A stretch of 64,000 nt of DNA. It comes from Roseobacter sp. HKCCD6576-2 (GTDB lineage: Bacteria > Pseudomonadota > Alphaproteobacteria > Rhodobacterales > Rhodobacteraceae). Every line of letters begins with the position of its first letter. Positions within the stretch are counted from its first letter, which is position 1. The notes under the pieces are model-generated. The model had not been told where the DNA came from. It made no database searches and worked only from the letters and a program-made list of their open reading frames with translations. The DNA is taken from positions 62,001 through 126,000 of the forward strand of contig NZ_WVNW01000003.1 in assembly GCF_013179285.1 (NCBI RefSeq). The letters are read 5' to 3'. The position numbers and the translations under genes are program-made. This document shows, piece by piece, positions 27,673 to 35,892 of this stretch.

Positions 27673-28379
27673 CGGGGGGACGGTTCTGGCTCTAGCGATC
27701 CCAAGATCATCACCCGCAGCTCGCGCTCCAGCTTTCGGCGCATGACCTCTTCGAAATGGTCATGGTTGAGCGCGTGTTCGACAAAGGCGCCCGGGCCGCG
27801 GATCACTTCGCTTTCATAGTAAAGCTCGATCTCGCGGCTGGCCCCGCCGATGGCCAGCCCGTTCACGGTGACCCCGTTCAGCGCGAAATGCTCATAGGCG
27901 GCTTCGGGCGGGAAGCCGTCATTGTTTTGTCCGTCGCCGGAGATGTCGAGCGTTTGGAACAGGCACGGCGGGGCTTCGGCGAAGCGTTCGGCGGCAAAGC
28001 CGATGGCATAGCCAAGCGCGGTGGGAAAGTCAGCATGTTGCCGTGTGGCCCGCGCGATCTGTTCGGTGACGGTGACGAGGTCCTCTTGGGTCCGGATCAT
28101 CGTCCAGTTGACCAGCATGTCCTGCTGAAACCGTCCACTCCATTCATAGACCGCGAAGGCGACGGGGCCGGGGCCGTTTAGAAATCCGTTCTGCACTTCG
28201 GGAGACAGGAGCGCAGAGATCAGCCCGTTGATTTGCAAAGAATATTCCGCCTCATCGACGGAGGCCGAGACGTCCATCGCAAGAAGCAAGGCCAAGCGGC
28301 ATTGCTCCTCGGCTTGGGCATGAAGTGGCAGAGGCGTGGCCAGCGATAGGCCCAGGGCGATGAGGCCAGCGCGGATCAC
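27669..28379 (-). CDS. DUF1194 protein (von Willebrand A-like, periplasmic)
   Basis: 236 residues with a signal peptide (IALGLSLATPLPLHA). The mature part begins with LALLLAMDVSASVDEAEY, a MIDAS-like DxSxS metal motif, followed by DISGDGQNNDG and INGLISALLSPEV, typical of DUF1194 proteins. The vWA fold suggests metal-dependent protein binding in the periplasm; partner unknown. The start overlaps the end of the glyoxalase gene by four bases (ATGA), so the two are coupled. Confidence 0.88.
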   Translation of the reverse strand: MIRAGLIALGLSLATPLPLHAQAEEQCRLALLLAMDVSASVDEAEYSLQINGLISALLSPEVQNGFLNGPGPVAFAVYEWSGRFQQDMLVNWTMIRTQEDLVTVTEQIARATRQHADFPTALGYAIGFAAERFAEAPPCLFQTLDISGDGQNNDGFPPEAAYEHFALNGVTVNGLAIGGASREIELYYESEVIRGPGAFVEHALNHDHFEEVMRRKLERELRVMILGSLEPEPSPR

Positions 28380-28804
28380 CAGTGACCGGTGTTTTCCATC
28401 GAGGCCCAGGGTTCGGCCGGGGCCAGCCGCTCGCCTGATTGCAGAAGCTCAACGGAGATGTTGTCGGGCGAGCGCACGAAGGCCATATGCCCGTCGCGCG
28501 GCGGGCGGTTGATGGTCACGCCGGCCTCCATCAGGTGCTGGCAGGTCTCGTAGATATTGTCGACCTCATAGGCCAGATGCCCGAAATGGCGGCTGTCGGA
28601 GGGCAGCCCCTCGTCGCCATCCCAGTTATAGGTCAGCTCCACCGGGCACTCGTCTTGCCCCGGAGGCGCCATGAAAACCAGGGTGAAGCGGCCGCCTTCG
28701 TTTTCCCAACGGCGGGTCTCATGCAGGCCGAGAAGTTGGAAGAAGGCCATCGTGGCCTCCAGATCCTTCACCCGGACCATGGTGTGAAGATATTTCAATC
28801 CCAT
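28376..28804 (-). CDS. gloA: Lactoylglutathione lyase (glyoxalase I)
   Basis: 142 residues, VOC fold. It isomerises the methylglyoxal-glutathione hemithioacetal. The first metal ligand His is in YLHTMVRVKDLE, the Glu in ELTYNW, the second His in HFGHLAYEV and the last Glu in NISVELLQ, giving a complete H/E/H/E set. YLHTMVRV and LGLHETRR are typical of GloA. It is the first gene of a two-gene run with DUF1194. Confidence 0.93.
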   Translation of the reverse strand: MGLKYLHTMVRVKDLEATMAFFQLLGLHETRRWENEGGRFTLVFMAPPGQDECPVELTYNWDGDEGLPSDSRHFGHLAYEVDNIYETCQHLMEAGVTINRPPRDGHMAFVRSPDNISVELLQSGERLAPAEPWASMENTGHW

Positions 28805-28871
28805 TACAGCTACTCCCTATGCTCGTTTGGGGTAGCCTAACCCGGGTTGGAGGCGCGCGCATCCTCTGTCT

Positions 28872-29732
28872 TCAGTAAATTTCCCGTGGGGTGGGCGCGA
28901 CCGGGCGGATGTGCAGTGCGTCGCGCAAGATCAGGGTGACGGTCACGAAGCTCACATAGAGCAGCAGATACCAGGAGCCGAGCTTGCCGAGCGAGACCAG
29001 ATCCAGCGCGCCTTGGCCGGCATAAGACCAGGTTTGCGTGAAGGTTCCGACATTCTCGGCGACCCAGATGAAGATGGCCGACAGGAACGCCGCGAGCGGC
29101 AACGGCATCCAGCGGGGTGTGCTGCCCGCATAGAACCAGACCCGGGTGCGCCAGAAGAGCAGCACTGTGGCCAGGAACAGCCCGGCGCGGATATCGGGCA
29201 GGAAATGATGCGTGAAGAAATTGCCATAGATCGCGGCGGCCAGCAGGAGGGTCAGCGCAAAGGGCGGGTAAGGCGCGAACTGCATATGAAAGATGCGGAT
29301 GACGCGGGCCATATAGCTGCCGACGCAGGCATACATGAAGCCGGAGAAAAGCGGCACGCCGCCGATCTCCATAACCCCGGTATCGGGGTAATCCCAAGAG
29401 CCCATATGCAGCTTGAACACTTCCATCAAGGTGCCGGTGAGGTGGAAGAGCGCGATGACCTTGGCCTCGGCGATGCTTTCGAGCCGGAGCCAGAGGAACA
29501 GGATCTGGGTGGAAAGCGCGAACAGGAACAGAGCGTCATAGCGGCTGAGCGCCCAATTGGGCGACCAGATGAAGCGGGTGGCAATGATTGCGATCAGAAA
29601 TAGGATGCCGAAAAGCGCCGCCCAGCCCTGTTTCAGCACAAACATGATGAACTCGGCGAGATGCGGATTGAGCCGTTCGCGCGCCCAATCGCCCATGCGG
29701 CGTTCCAGAAAAACGACGCCCCGATCCGTCAT
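28872..29732 (-). CDS. DUF817 integral membrane protein
   Basis: 286 residues with about eight hydrophobic segments. The DUF817 family features are visible: [20 protein letters not shown] (histidine, glutamate and lysine in membrane-proximal positions), [20 protein letters not shown], and [17 protein letters not shown]. The conserved polar residues within helices suggest an enzyme or transporter, but the role is not known. It is divergent from thyX, with about 80 bases between the starts. Confidence 0.88.
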   Translation of the reverse strand: MTDRGVVFLERRMGDWARERLNPHLAEFIMFVLKQGWAALFGILFLIAIIATRFIWSPNWALSRYDALFLFALSTQILFLWLRLESIAEAKVIALFHLTGTLMEVFKLHMGSWDYPDTGVMEIGGVPLFSGFMYACVGSYMARVIRIFHMQFAPYPPFALTLLLAAAIYGNFFTHHFLPDIRAGLFLATVLLFWRTRVWFYAGSTPRWMPLPLAAFLSAIFIWVAENVGTFTQTWSYAGQGALDLVSLGKLGSWYLLLYVSFVTVTLILRDALHIRPVAPTPREIY

Positions 29733-29815
29733 CCTGCCCCTTTATCTTGCGTGCCTGCCTCGCGCTGATGCAAGATGTTGTAGACCCCGAATCCCTAGAA
29801 GGAAAGAGCAGAGAT

Positions 29816-30727
29816 ATGCCGCTGAGCCCTGAGCAACTGGCCGAGATTGAAGAGAGCCGTCAGAATCCGCAACCCACCTTGCGCGCCGTGGCACCGGGGA
29901 TGGAGCAGCATCTCTATAAAGCGCAGCCGGTTTTGGACCACGGCTTTGTGCGGGTCATCGACTATATGGGCGACGATGCCGCGATCGTGCAGGCGGCCCG
30001 GGTAAGCTATGGCGCGGGGACCAAAAAAGCCCGCGATGACAGTGGCTTGATCCGCTATCTGATGCGGCACTGGCACTCGACGCCGTTTGAGATGTGCGAG
30101 ATCAAACTGCATGTGAAACTGCCGGTTTTCGTGGCGCGGCAATGGATCCGGCACCGGACGGCAAATGTGAATGAATACTCGGCGCGCTATTCGATCCTCG
30201 ACCGGGAGTTCTATATCCCCGCGCCGGAACATCTGGCGGCGCAATCGGTGGTCAACAACCAGGGGCGCGGCGAGGTCTTGCAAGGCGAAGAGGCGGCGCG
30301 GGTTTTGGAGGTGCTGAAGGCCGACAGCGCGCGGGCCTATGACCATTACGAAGAGATGCTGAGCCAGGAGGGGCAGGCGGGGCTGGCCCGCGAATTGGCG
30401 CGGATGAACCTGCCGGCGAATGTTTACACGCAATGGTATTGGAAAGTGGATTTGCACAACCTGTTCCATTTCCTGCGGCTACGCGCCGATGCCCATGCGC
30501 AATATGAAATCCGGGTCTATGCGGAGGCGATTTGTGAGATGGTCAAAGATTGGGTCCCGGCGGCCTATGGCGCGTTCGAGGATTACCGCATGGGCGGGGT
30601 GCAGTTGAGTGGCAAGGGGGTTGATTGTCTCCGGCGGATGCTTTCAGGTGAAAAGGTCACGCAGGAGAACTCGGGGATGAGCAAAGGCGAGTGGCGGGAG
30701 TTTGAGGGAGTGTTTGCGGCCGGATGA
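29816..30727 (+). CDS. thyX: Flavin-dependent thymidylate synthase
   Basis: 303 residues from the ATG at 29816 ([10 protein letters not shown]), with GGAAAGAG upstream. It methylates dUMP using methylene-tetrahydrofolate and FAD. The ThyX motif [14 protein letters not shown] is at 112-125. The length is greater than the minimal ThyX because of an N-terminal extension of about 40 residues, as is usual in this group. With tdk in the same window, dTMP can be made or salvaged. Whether thyA also exists cannot be seen. Confidence 0.96.
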   Translation: MPLSPEQLAEIEESRQNPQPTLRAVAPGMEQHLYKAQPVLDHGFVRVIDYMGDDAAIVQAARVSYGAGTKKARDDSGLIRYLMRHWHSTPFEMCEIKLHVKLPVFVARQWIRHRTANVNEYSARYSILDREFYIPAPEHLAAQSVVNNQGRGEVLQGEEAARVLEVLKADSARAYDHYEEMLSQEGQAGLARELARMNLPANVYTQWYWKVDLHNLFHFLRLRADAHAQYEIRVYAEAICEMVKDWVPAAYGAFEDYRMGGVQLSGKGVDCLRRMLSGEKVTQENSGMSKGEWREFEGVFAAG

Positions 30728-30838
30728 GAGAGTGACGGTGTTCACGCGTGAGTGGGCGTAAGAAGTCGTGTGGATTAGGAGACTCTTTTTAGGCCTTTTG
30801 TATAGTTTGCTACAATCAATCAACGGAGTGTCCGATAG

Positions 30839-31492
30839 ATGCCTTCAGCAGCACGAGTTCTGGCGCGAGACAAGATGATCCCGGAGGTCGGTCTTCTAAT
30901 TGCAAGCCACACAGAGTTGAGGAGAGGAAAGAAGGGGCGTGATCCTCATAACTCAATACTGAAGTCATCCGTGATGATGCTCTGTGCGATATGGGAACTA
31001 TACTGCGAGTCTGTTTTGGAGGAGGCTGTCGCGAAGCTGCTGGAAGCTAAAAGCGACCCTCAAACATTGCCTGATGCGATTAAGGGGCAGATTAAACAAG
31101 CAGTTTACCACGAGAATGTTTGGAAGTCCGACCCATTAAGTCTGGCTGGATTTGGTTGGCGCGATGTTCACTTGAGGATTGTCAAAGAAAGATGTGCTTC
31201 GTTCAATACGCCGAAACCTAAACAACTCGATGATCTCTTCAAAAAGATGTTAGGTCTAAAGGAGCTTTCGAAATCATGGACTGTTCAGCCATCAGAAATT
31301 GAGAATTTCGTTAAACTGCGTGGTGAAATTGCGCATCGTGGAACAGACGCTGCGAATGTTCCTCGTGATGACGCGATCCACTATAAGGTTATGATTTCGA
31401 AGACGATTTCTGAGACCGATGACGCCATATATGATTTCCTAAGGGCAGAGGAGAATACGGGTAGGGCACCGTGGCAGAAGACTTCCAAATAG
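30839..31492 (+). CDS. HEPN-domain protein (RiboL-PSP/MAE_28990-like), putative RNase
   Basis: 217 residues. The N-terminal helices carry LCAIWELYCESVLEEA (49-64), and the C-terminal part has LRGEIAHRG with the HEPN motif Arg161-x4-His166. This layout is that of the RiboL-PSP-type HEPN proteins, which are predicted RNases found in defence islands. The gene is lower in GC than thyX before it and has its own AT-rich promoter region with TACAAT about 25-30 bases before the start codon. No obvious antitoxin gene accompanies it. Enzymatic activity is an inference. Confidence 0.75.
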   Translation: MPSAARVLARDKMIPEVGLLIASHTELRRGKKGRDPHNSILKSSVMMLCAIWELYCESVLEEAVAKLLEAKSDPQTLPDAIKGQIKQAVYHENVWKSDPLSLAGFGWRDVHLRIVKERCASFNTPKPKQLDDLFKKMLGLKELSKSWTVQPSEIENFVKLRGEIAHRGTDAANVPRDDAIHYKVMISKTISETDDAIYDFLRAEENTGRAPWQKTSK

Positions 31493-32063
31493 TTGCTGCC
31501 TGAGAGTAGGAAACGTGCCGTTTCGTCGCCAACAAGCCGACTGTTTGACATGGCAGGCAGACGCCTGCCCGTTAATGCCGGACCAGCGTGCAAGCCCAAA
31601 AGATACGTCCAATTGACCGAAGCAAGCATCTTTTCCAGCGTCACAGGCACTGCTCTCACTCTCCGATCTTCGCACCCGCGCCAAGGACATCGCCCGCAAG
31701 CTGGCAACCGTGTCCGCGTTCCCTTCCTCCTATTCGCTGAAGGCCAAACAGGTCGCGATACGTCGGGTGCCGTATTCGGGGGTGCCAGGTCGGCGGGGTC
31801 GAGGGGGCGAAGTAGCTTTTGACGTCTTCTTAGGTCTCCGCACAGGCAAGGCGGTCACCGCTCAAGGGGCCTTGGGCCTGTGCAGCGGCGTCGCAGGTGT
31901 ATTGGGCCAGCAGCAGGGCTAGAATTCGGTCATCTGCATGCTCCCACGCCGAAGTCTGACGCCGCGGTGTGGCTTTCTGTCAAAGAAACGGGCCGCAATG
32001 ACCTTCACATCAGTGCGAGCGGTGCTAGTTGATATCGGATCGTTCAGCCCGGAGCCGCACCAC
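31493..32063. other. 571-bp gap without a recognised gene; possible gene remnant
   Basis: No convincing start codon with ribosome binding site is seen. The plus-strand frame through 31642-31922 stays open and reads LLSLSDLRTRAKDIARKLA followed by a low-complexity Gly/Arg part, which could be the tail of a decayed gene. Minus-strand frames through 31381-31707 overlap the HEPN gene and look like shadows. The region borders the low-GC HEPN gene and may mark the edge of an inserted segment. Confidence 0.4.
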
Positions 32064-32462
32064 ATGTCCCTTCTGATCCTCTTCCTCGCCACCTCGGTGA
32101 TCTTCCTGGTCGCCGATGCGATCATGTTGCCCACGGTGATCCAGCCGGTCTTTGCGCGGCATCTGGGCGATGGGCTGGCCGAGGGGATCCGGTGGCTGCC
32201 GGCGATCCTGTTTTACCTGATTTTCATGTTTGGCATTCTATGGTTCGCGGGTTGGCCGGCTTTGCGGGACGGAACCCCGCATATGGCGCTGATCAATGGC
32301 GCGATCTTGGGGTTGGTGGCCTATGGCACCTATGAATTGACCTCTTGGGCCGTCATGCGGGACTGGCATCCGCAGATGGTCGTGCTCGACATGGCCTGGG
32401 GCACGGTCTTGACCGCGGGCGCGGCCTGGGGCGGGGTGATGATCACCCGGGCGCTCACCTGA
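32064..32462 (+). CDS. DUF2177 family membrane protein
   Basis: 132 residues from the ATG at 32064, preceded by GGAG. Four hydrophobic segments: about 3-22, 44-65, 75-95 and 105-127. The family blocks FLVADAIMLPTVIQPVF and INGAILGLVAYGTYELTSWA are typical of DUF2177. Function is unknown. The gene faces a small minus-strand gene with five bases between the stops. Confidence 0.88.
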   Translation: MSLLILFLATSVIFLVADAIMLPTVIQPVFARHLGDGLAEGIRWLPAILFYLIFMFGILWFAGWPALRDGTPHMALINGAILGLVAYGTYELTSWAVMRDWHPQMVVLDMAWGTVLTAGAAWGGVMITRALT

Positions 32463-32466
32463 GGCG

Positions 32467-32703
32467 TTATTCGCGCAGCCAGGTTTGTTCGATGTACAGG
32501 ATGCTGGCCTTGGGGATGATCAGGTCAGTCTGGTGATCCCGCCCGTTCCGGATGCGGAGCTTAATGAAATCATCGCCTTTCTCGCGCACGGAGCCGCGCA
32601 CGGTTGCGCTGCGCACGGCACCGTTGGTGAGGCGGATCGGTTGCGTGAGGATGAATTTATAGGTGTAGCGCGGGTCGTTGGTAATCACTTCGTCAAAGAG
32701 CAT
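32467..32703 (-). CDS. Small protein of 78 residues, possible SH3/Sm-like beta barrel
   Basis: Starts MLFDEVITND with GGAAAGGA upstream. The strand-like segments VRSATVRGSVREKG, DFIKLRIRNG and TDLIIPKASILYIEQ resemble a small five-stranded barrel of Sm or SH3 type, but this is only a pattern impression. No family recognised. An exact 17-bp palindrome sits 78 bases upstream (32782-32798). Separate transcription is likely since the cold-shock gene ends 225 bases upstream. Confidence 0.65.
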   Translation of the reverse strand: MLFDEVITNDPRYTYKFILTQPIRLTNGAVRSATVRGSVREKGDDFIKLRIRNGRDHQTDLIIPKASILYIEQTWLRE

Positions 32704-32781
32704 TTGTGGTCCTTTCCCGAGGCGCGCCCGAGAATGCAGGCGCGGCTGAAGGTCTTAGGAAAGCCCGCAAAATGGGGGTAG

Positions 32782-32798
32782 CGCAAGAAATTCTTGCG
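32782..32798. promoter_or_regulatory. Perfect palindrome CGCAAGAA-a-TTCTTGCG
   Basis: Two 8-bp arms around a single A, in the gap between the cold-shock gene and the small gene at 32467-32703. It can serve as an operator for a dimeric repressor of the small gene, or as a hairpin. On the minus strand no T-run follows, so it is not a standard terminator. Confidence 0.4.
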
Positions 32799-32927
32799 GA
32801 TTGCCGCTCTGTCAGAGGTGATCTGCGGGGCCGTGGCGACGGCTCAATTGTGGGGAAAAACATCAATACGCCGCCCGAATCTCTCCCCCGCGCGACGTCT
32901 GTCTTGTGGCCCGATCCCTAGGTGGAA

Positions 32928-33134
32928 TCAGAGCTTCTGCAACTCCACCGCCGAGGCGCGGCCATCACGGCCTTCGCGGAGTTCGTAGCCAATTTTTTCG
33001 TTGTCGGCCAAGCCGGTAAGACCGGCGCGTTCGACCGCTGAGATATGTACAAACACATCATTGCCGCCATCATCGGGGGCAATGAAACCGTAACCTTTGG
33101 TGGTGTTGAACCATTTTACAGTGCCAGTGGGCAT
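32928..33134 (-). CDS. Cold-shock protein (CspA family)
   Basis: 68 residues, one cold-shock OB domain: GTVKWFNTTKGYGFIAPDDG holds RNP1 (KGYGFI), and DVFVHISAVERAG holds RNP2 (VFVHI). It binds single-stranded nucleic acid and acts as an RNA chaperone. The start has GAGAAGGA about 11 bases upstream. About 220 bases without a gene lie upstream, which suits the long structured 5' leader common to csp mRNAs; a hairpin-rich CCGC stretch is near 33160-33190. Confidence 0.95.
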   Translation of the reverse strand: MPTGTVKWFNTTKGYGFIAPDDGGNDVFVHISAVERAGLTGLADNEKIGYELREGRDGRASAVELQKL

Positions 33135-33358
33135 CGTCGTTGTCTTTCCTTCTCAAGGTTTTCCGCCCGCGGTAGTGCGGCGGTGCGGTGTCGTCAGGGC
33201 CGTCCTATTGGAATGCCTTCTTGAGAGGGCGGTTCAGCATAAACCTGTTGTCACAGAGAAAAGTTTGGAGCGAAATTGAAAAAAGGCAAGTGTTGGGTTG
33301 ATTATGGGCTCTGTCTGGCATCAATTCGCGGAGCAATTGCGGCAAAGGTGCATAAGAG

Positions 33359-33682
33359 ATGATCGTTTTCGGGCTAAAAAACTGCGACACATGCCGAAAG
33401 GCCGTAAAGGAATTGAAGGCCGCCGGGCATGAGGCGGTTTTGCGCGATGTGCGGGCCGCGCCATTGGATGCGGCGGAGTTGGCCCGGTTTTTAGACGCTT
33501 TTGGCGATCATTTGGTGAATCGCCGCTCGACCACGTGGCGTGGGTTGTCGGAAGAGGCGCGGGCGGCAACGCCAGAAGCGTTGCTGACGGCCCATGCGGC
33601 GCTGATGAAGCGCCCGGTGATCGAGGTGGCGGGGGAGCTTTATCTTGGGTGGAGCGCTGAGGTCAAACAGGCGCTCCTTTAG
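33359..33682 (+). CDS. ArsC/Spx/YffB-family protein
   Basis: 107 residues. The thioredoxin-like fold begins MIVFGLKNCDTCRKAVKEL with a CxxC (Cys9 and Cys12), and continues VNRRSTTWRGLSEEAR and MKRPVIEV (cis-Pro region), typical of arsenate-reductase-like ArsC/YffB proteins. The arsenate-binding Arg triad is not certain, so a general thiol role is as likely as arsenate reduction. Its end overlaps the end of the convergent DoxX gene by 20 bases. Confidence 0.88.
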   Translation: MIVFGLKNCDTCRKAVKELKAAGHEAVLRDVRAAPLDAAELARFLDAFGDHLVNRRSTTWRGLSEEARAATPEALLTAHAALMKRPVIEVAGELYLGWSAEVKQALL

Positions 33683-34223
33683 AGCGGCCGCGCAGGATCG
33701 CATCGAGCGAGAGCGGCCCTGCACCGCGCAGGACGATGACGATCAAGAGAAACACCCAGAACGCGCGTTGATCCATGATCAGGCTGCCGGAGGCGGCGTC
33801 GAACCAGCTGCCCCGGTCGGCGGCGGAGATGCCATGGCCGAAAATGTCGACCCAGCTCTGTGCGAAGACAAACCCGATCATGCCGAGGGCGGCGAGCCGT
33901 GTAGCGAGGCCGATCAGAAGCAGAAGCGGGAGGATGAACTCGCCCCAAGTCGCACCGAGGACCAGCAATTTGGCGAAAAGGCCCAATTGGCTTGCGTCAT
34001 AGCCCGCGGCCTCGAACATGCGCGGCAGGATTTGGCCATAGGCCCCGAAACCGACATTGAGGAAGCCGAAAAAACCGTCGCCCAATTTGGTCAGGCCGGA
34101 ATTCCAGTAATAGATCAGAAGTGTGCCTGCGAAGACCAGCCGCGCCAGGGTGGGGATGAGAAACGGCGCCAGGCCCTCAAGGGCGTCGAAGATGCGATTG
34201 TGCAGGGAAATCAAGGCAGTCAT
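33663..34223 (-). CDS. DoxX family membrane protein (bufferin operon)
   Basis: 186 residues with four membrane helices: about 25-42, 86-104, 106-124 and 150-168. The DoxX blocks LIPTLARLVFAGTLLIYYWNSG and LLVLGATWGEFILPLLLLIGLATRLAALG are visible in part. DoxX proteins are often encoded with MNIO/DUF692 RiPP systems; a redox or quinone-linked function is suspected. Its start overlaps the bufC stop by four bases, making it the last gene of the bufA-bufB-bufC-doxX order. Expression is probably coupled to bufC. Confidence 0.9.
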   Translation of the reverse strand: MTALISLHNRIFDALEGLAPFLIPTLARLVFAGTLLIYYWNSGLTKLGDGFFGFLNVGFGAYGQILPRMFEAAGYDASQLGLFAKLLVLGATWGEFILPLLLLIGLATRLAALGMIGFVFAQSWVDIFGHGISAADRGSWFDAASGSLIMDQRAFWVFLLIVIVLRGAGPLSLDAILRGRSKGAPV

Positions 34224-34963
34224 GGGTCTTTCCGATCAAGGGTCAGGGCGCCGGTGCTGACAAAGAGCGACAGAAGCGCGGAGATATTGGCTTTGGGTTC
34301 GGCGGCCTGGGTCGCGGCCATGGCCTCGGCAACGCTCATCCGGCCTTTTAGAAGCCGGGCGAAAGCAACACCGCCGATGGGCAAAAGATGCGGCACCGGG
34401 TCAAACCCGGGCCGGGTGATGATCACGTCTTGGCCGCCGCCGGTGGGTTTTGGGGCGTCCGGGTCGCTATTGGCGCGCCAGATTGCGTAGATCGGATAGC
34501 GGGATTGGACGACCAGCGTCGCAGGCGCAACGCGGGGTTTCAGCGCCAAGACCTCATTCGGATCGAGGCCTTCCATCGAGAGCGGGGTCACATCGGCGGC
34601 GTGATATGATTGCCGGAGGCCCAGTTCGAGCTTGGCGATATCCGGCAGATAGGGCAGATGCGCGACCGGCTCGAAGCTGGTTAGAAAGCCCGGGAGCCGT
34701 TGGCCATAGAGTTGCAGGCGCGGGTGCTCGGGCGGGTGCGCGCGCAGGAAGACGCCCGCCATGGCTTTGAAGAAATCGTTGCCCACGAGTTTCCGGAGAA
34801 CGGGGAAGCCGGTTTCCAGCGCCTGGGTCAGTGAGACAGCGACATTGTTGCGATAAACGTCAAAACGTTTGCCAGCGGGGCCGCCATGGGCATCGCCGAG
34901 CCCCTCCGGGGTCGGTCGGCCTGCATCCATGATGGCTTCGGCGAATTGGGTTTGGCCAGCCAT
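34220..34963 (-). CDS. BufC/HvfC-type RiPP-associated DNA-binding-domain protein (DUF2063)
   Basis: 247 residues from the ATG at 34963, preceded by a GAGG; a TTG at 34972 overlapping the bufB stop is the alternative. The N-terminal domain has RFDVYRNNVAVSLTQALETGFPVLRKLVG (quoted in part: RFDVYRNNVAVSLTQAL), the family hallmark, followed by HPPEHPRLQLYG and LPYLPDIAKLELGL. In the related HvfB-HvfC and MbnB-MbnC pairs, the C partner presents the precursor to the MNIO enzyme. It lies five bases downstream of bufB. Confidence 0.92.
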   Translation of the reverse strand: MAGQTQFAEAIMDAGRPTPEGLGDAHGGPAGKRFDVYRNNVAVSLTQALETGFPVLRKLVGNDFFKAMAGVFLRAHPPEHPRLQLYGQRLPGFLTSFEPVAHLPYLPDIAKLELGLRQSYHAADVTPLSMEGLDPNEVLALKPRVAPATLVVQSRYPIYAIWRANSDPDAPKPTGGGQDVIITRPGFDPVPHLLPIGGVAFARLLKGRMSVAEAMAATQAAEPKANISALLSLFVSTGALTLDRKDP

Positions 34964-34968
34964 CGGTC

Positions 34969-35823
34969 TCAAGCCTCAACAGGGGTGAGAATGGTCTCCG
35001 CCCGGGCCGCTTCGGCGCGCAGTTCGGCAAAGGGCGGCACGTCGGTATCCCATTCGATCAGCGTCGGGCGGGGGCCACCCCGGGCGACGGTGTAGCGATA
35101 GAGCGCCCAGACCGGGTCGACCACCTCGCGGCCATGGCTGTCGATCAAGAGCGGGCGGCCTTGATCGTCTTCATCCTCGTCATGACCGCCGAGATGGATC
35201 TCGCCCACATGGGTGAGCGGGAAGGCGTCGATATAGCTATGCGCGTCCCAGCCCTGGTTGTTGGCAGAGACAAAGACGTTGTTCACGTCGAGCAGCAGGC
35301 CGCAGCCGGTGCGTTTGGCGATCGCGGACAGGAACTCAACCTCTTCCATCTCGGTTTCGTCAAAATCCAGATAGGTCGAGGGGTTTTCGAGCAGCATCTG
35401 CCGACCGATCGTGTCTTGCACCTGGTTGATATGGGCGGCGACGCGGGCGAGCGTGGCCTGTGTATAGGGCAGGGGCAGCAGGTCGTTCAGGAAGCCCATG
35501 TCATGGGTCGACCAGGCCAGATGTTCCGAGAAAGACGCGGGGTTGAGCCAGGTGCAGAGATGTTTCAGCCGCGCAAGGTGATCCGTATCGAGCGGGGCTT
35601 CGCCGCCAATCGACAGGCCAACGCCATGAACCGAGATCGGGAAACGCTCGGCCAAGGCGCGCAGTTGCGCCAGCGGGCGGCCGCCATCTCCCATGTAGTT
35701 TTCCGCGTGAATTTCGAGCCAGGTCACGGGGCCGGGATCTGCGATCAGATCGGCGTAGTGCTGGGCTTTGTAGCCGATACCGGCGGTCAGAGGGAGGCGC
35801 GTGTGTTGAGCCATATCGAGCAT
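34969..35823 (-). CDS. MNIO-family (DUF692) multinuclear non-heme iron oxidative enzyme, BufB-type
   Basis: 284 residues, TIM-barrel enzyme. Family blocks: WLEIHAENYMGDGG, ISVHGVGLSIGG, SEHLAWS, LLENPSTYLDF, LLLDVNNVFVSANN, EIHLGGHDE and PTLIEWD, supplying the His/Asp/Glu ligands of the two-three iron site. MNIO enzymes modify cysteines of RiPP precursors; in bufferins two Cys are reported to become thiooxazoles. The start is the ATG at 35823 with GGTGG upstream; 35814 is possible. It lies 69 bases after bufA, beyond a terminator-like hairpin. Confidence 0.94.
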   Translation of the reverse strand: MLDMAQHTRLPLTAGIGYKAQHYADLIADPGPVTWLEIHAENYMGDGGRPLAQLRALAERFPISVHGVGLSIGGEAPLDTDHLARLKHLCTWLNPASFSEHLAWSTHDMGFLNDLLPLPYTQATLARVAAHINQVQDTIGRQMLLENPSTYLDFDETEMEEVEFLSAIAKRTGCGLLLDVNNVFVSANNQGWDAHSYIDAFPLTHVGEIHLGGHDEDEDDQGRPLLIDSHGREVVDPVWALYRYTVARGGPRPTLIEWDTDVPPFAELRAEAARAETILTPVEA

Positions 35824-35842
35824 ACTACCACCGGATCGTCTT

Positions 35843-35872
35843 AAAAAGGACCCCTGGCGCGAACGCCAGGGG
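35843..35872 (-). terminator. Intrinsic terminator/attenuator between bufA-like and bufB-like genes
   Basis: On the minus strand a perfect 9-bp GC-rich stem (CCCCTGGCG/CGCCAGGGG, plus-strand 35851-35859 with 35864-35872) closes a four-base loop and is followed two bases later by five T (plus-strand A-run 35843-35847). It sits 20 bases after the precursor stop and about 20 bases before the enzyme start. Partial read-through would give more precursor than enzyme. Confidence 0.8.
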
Positions 35873-35892
35873 CGGGTTTGGCAAAAGCCAAA

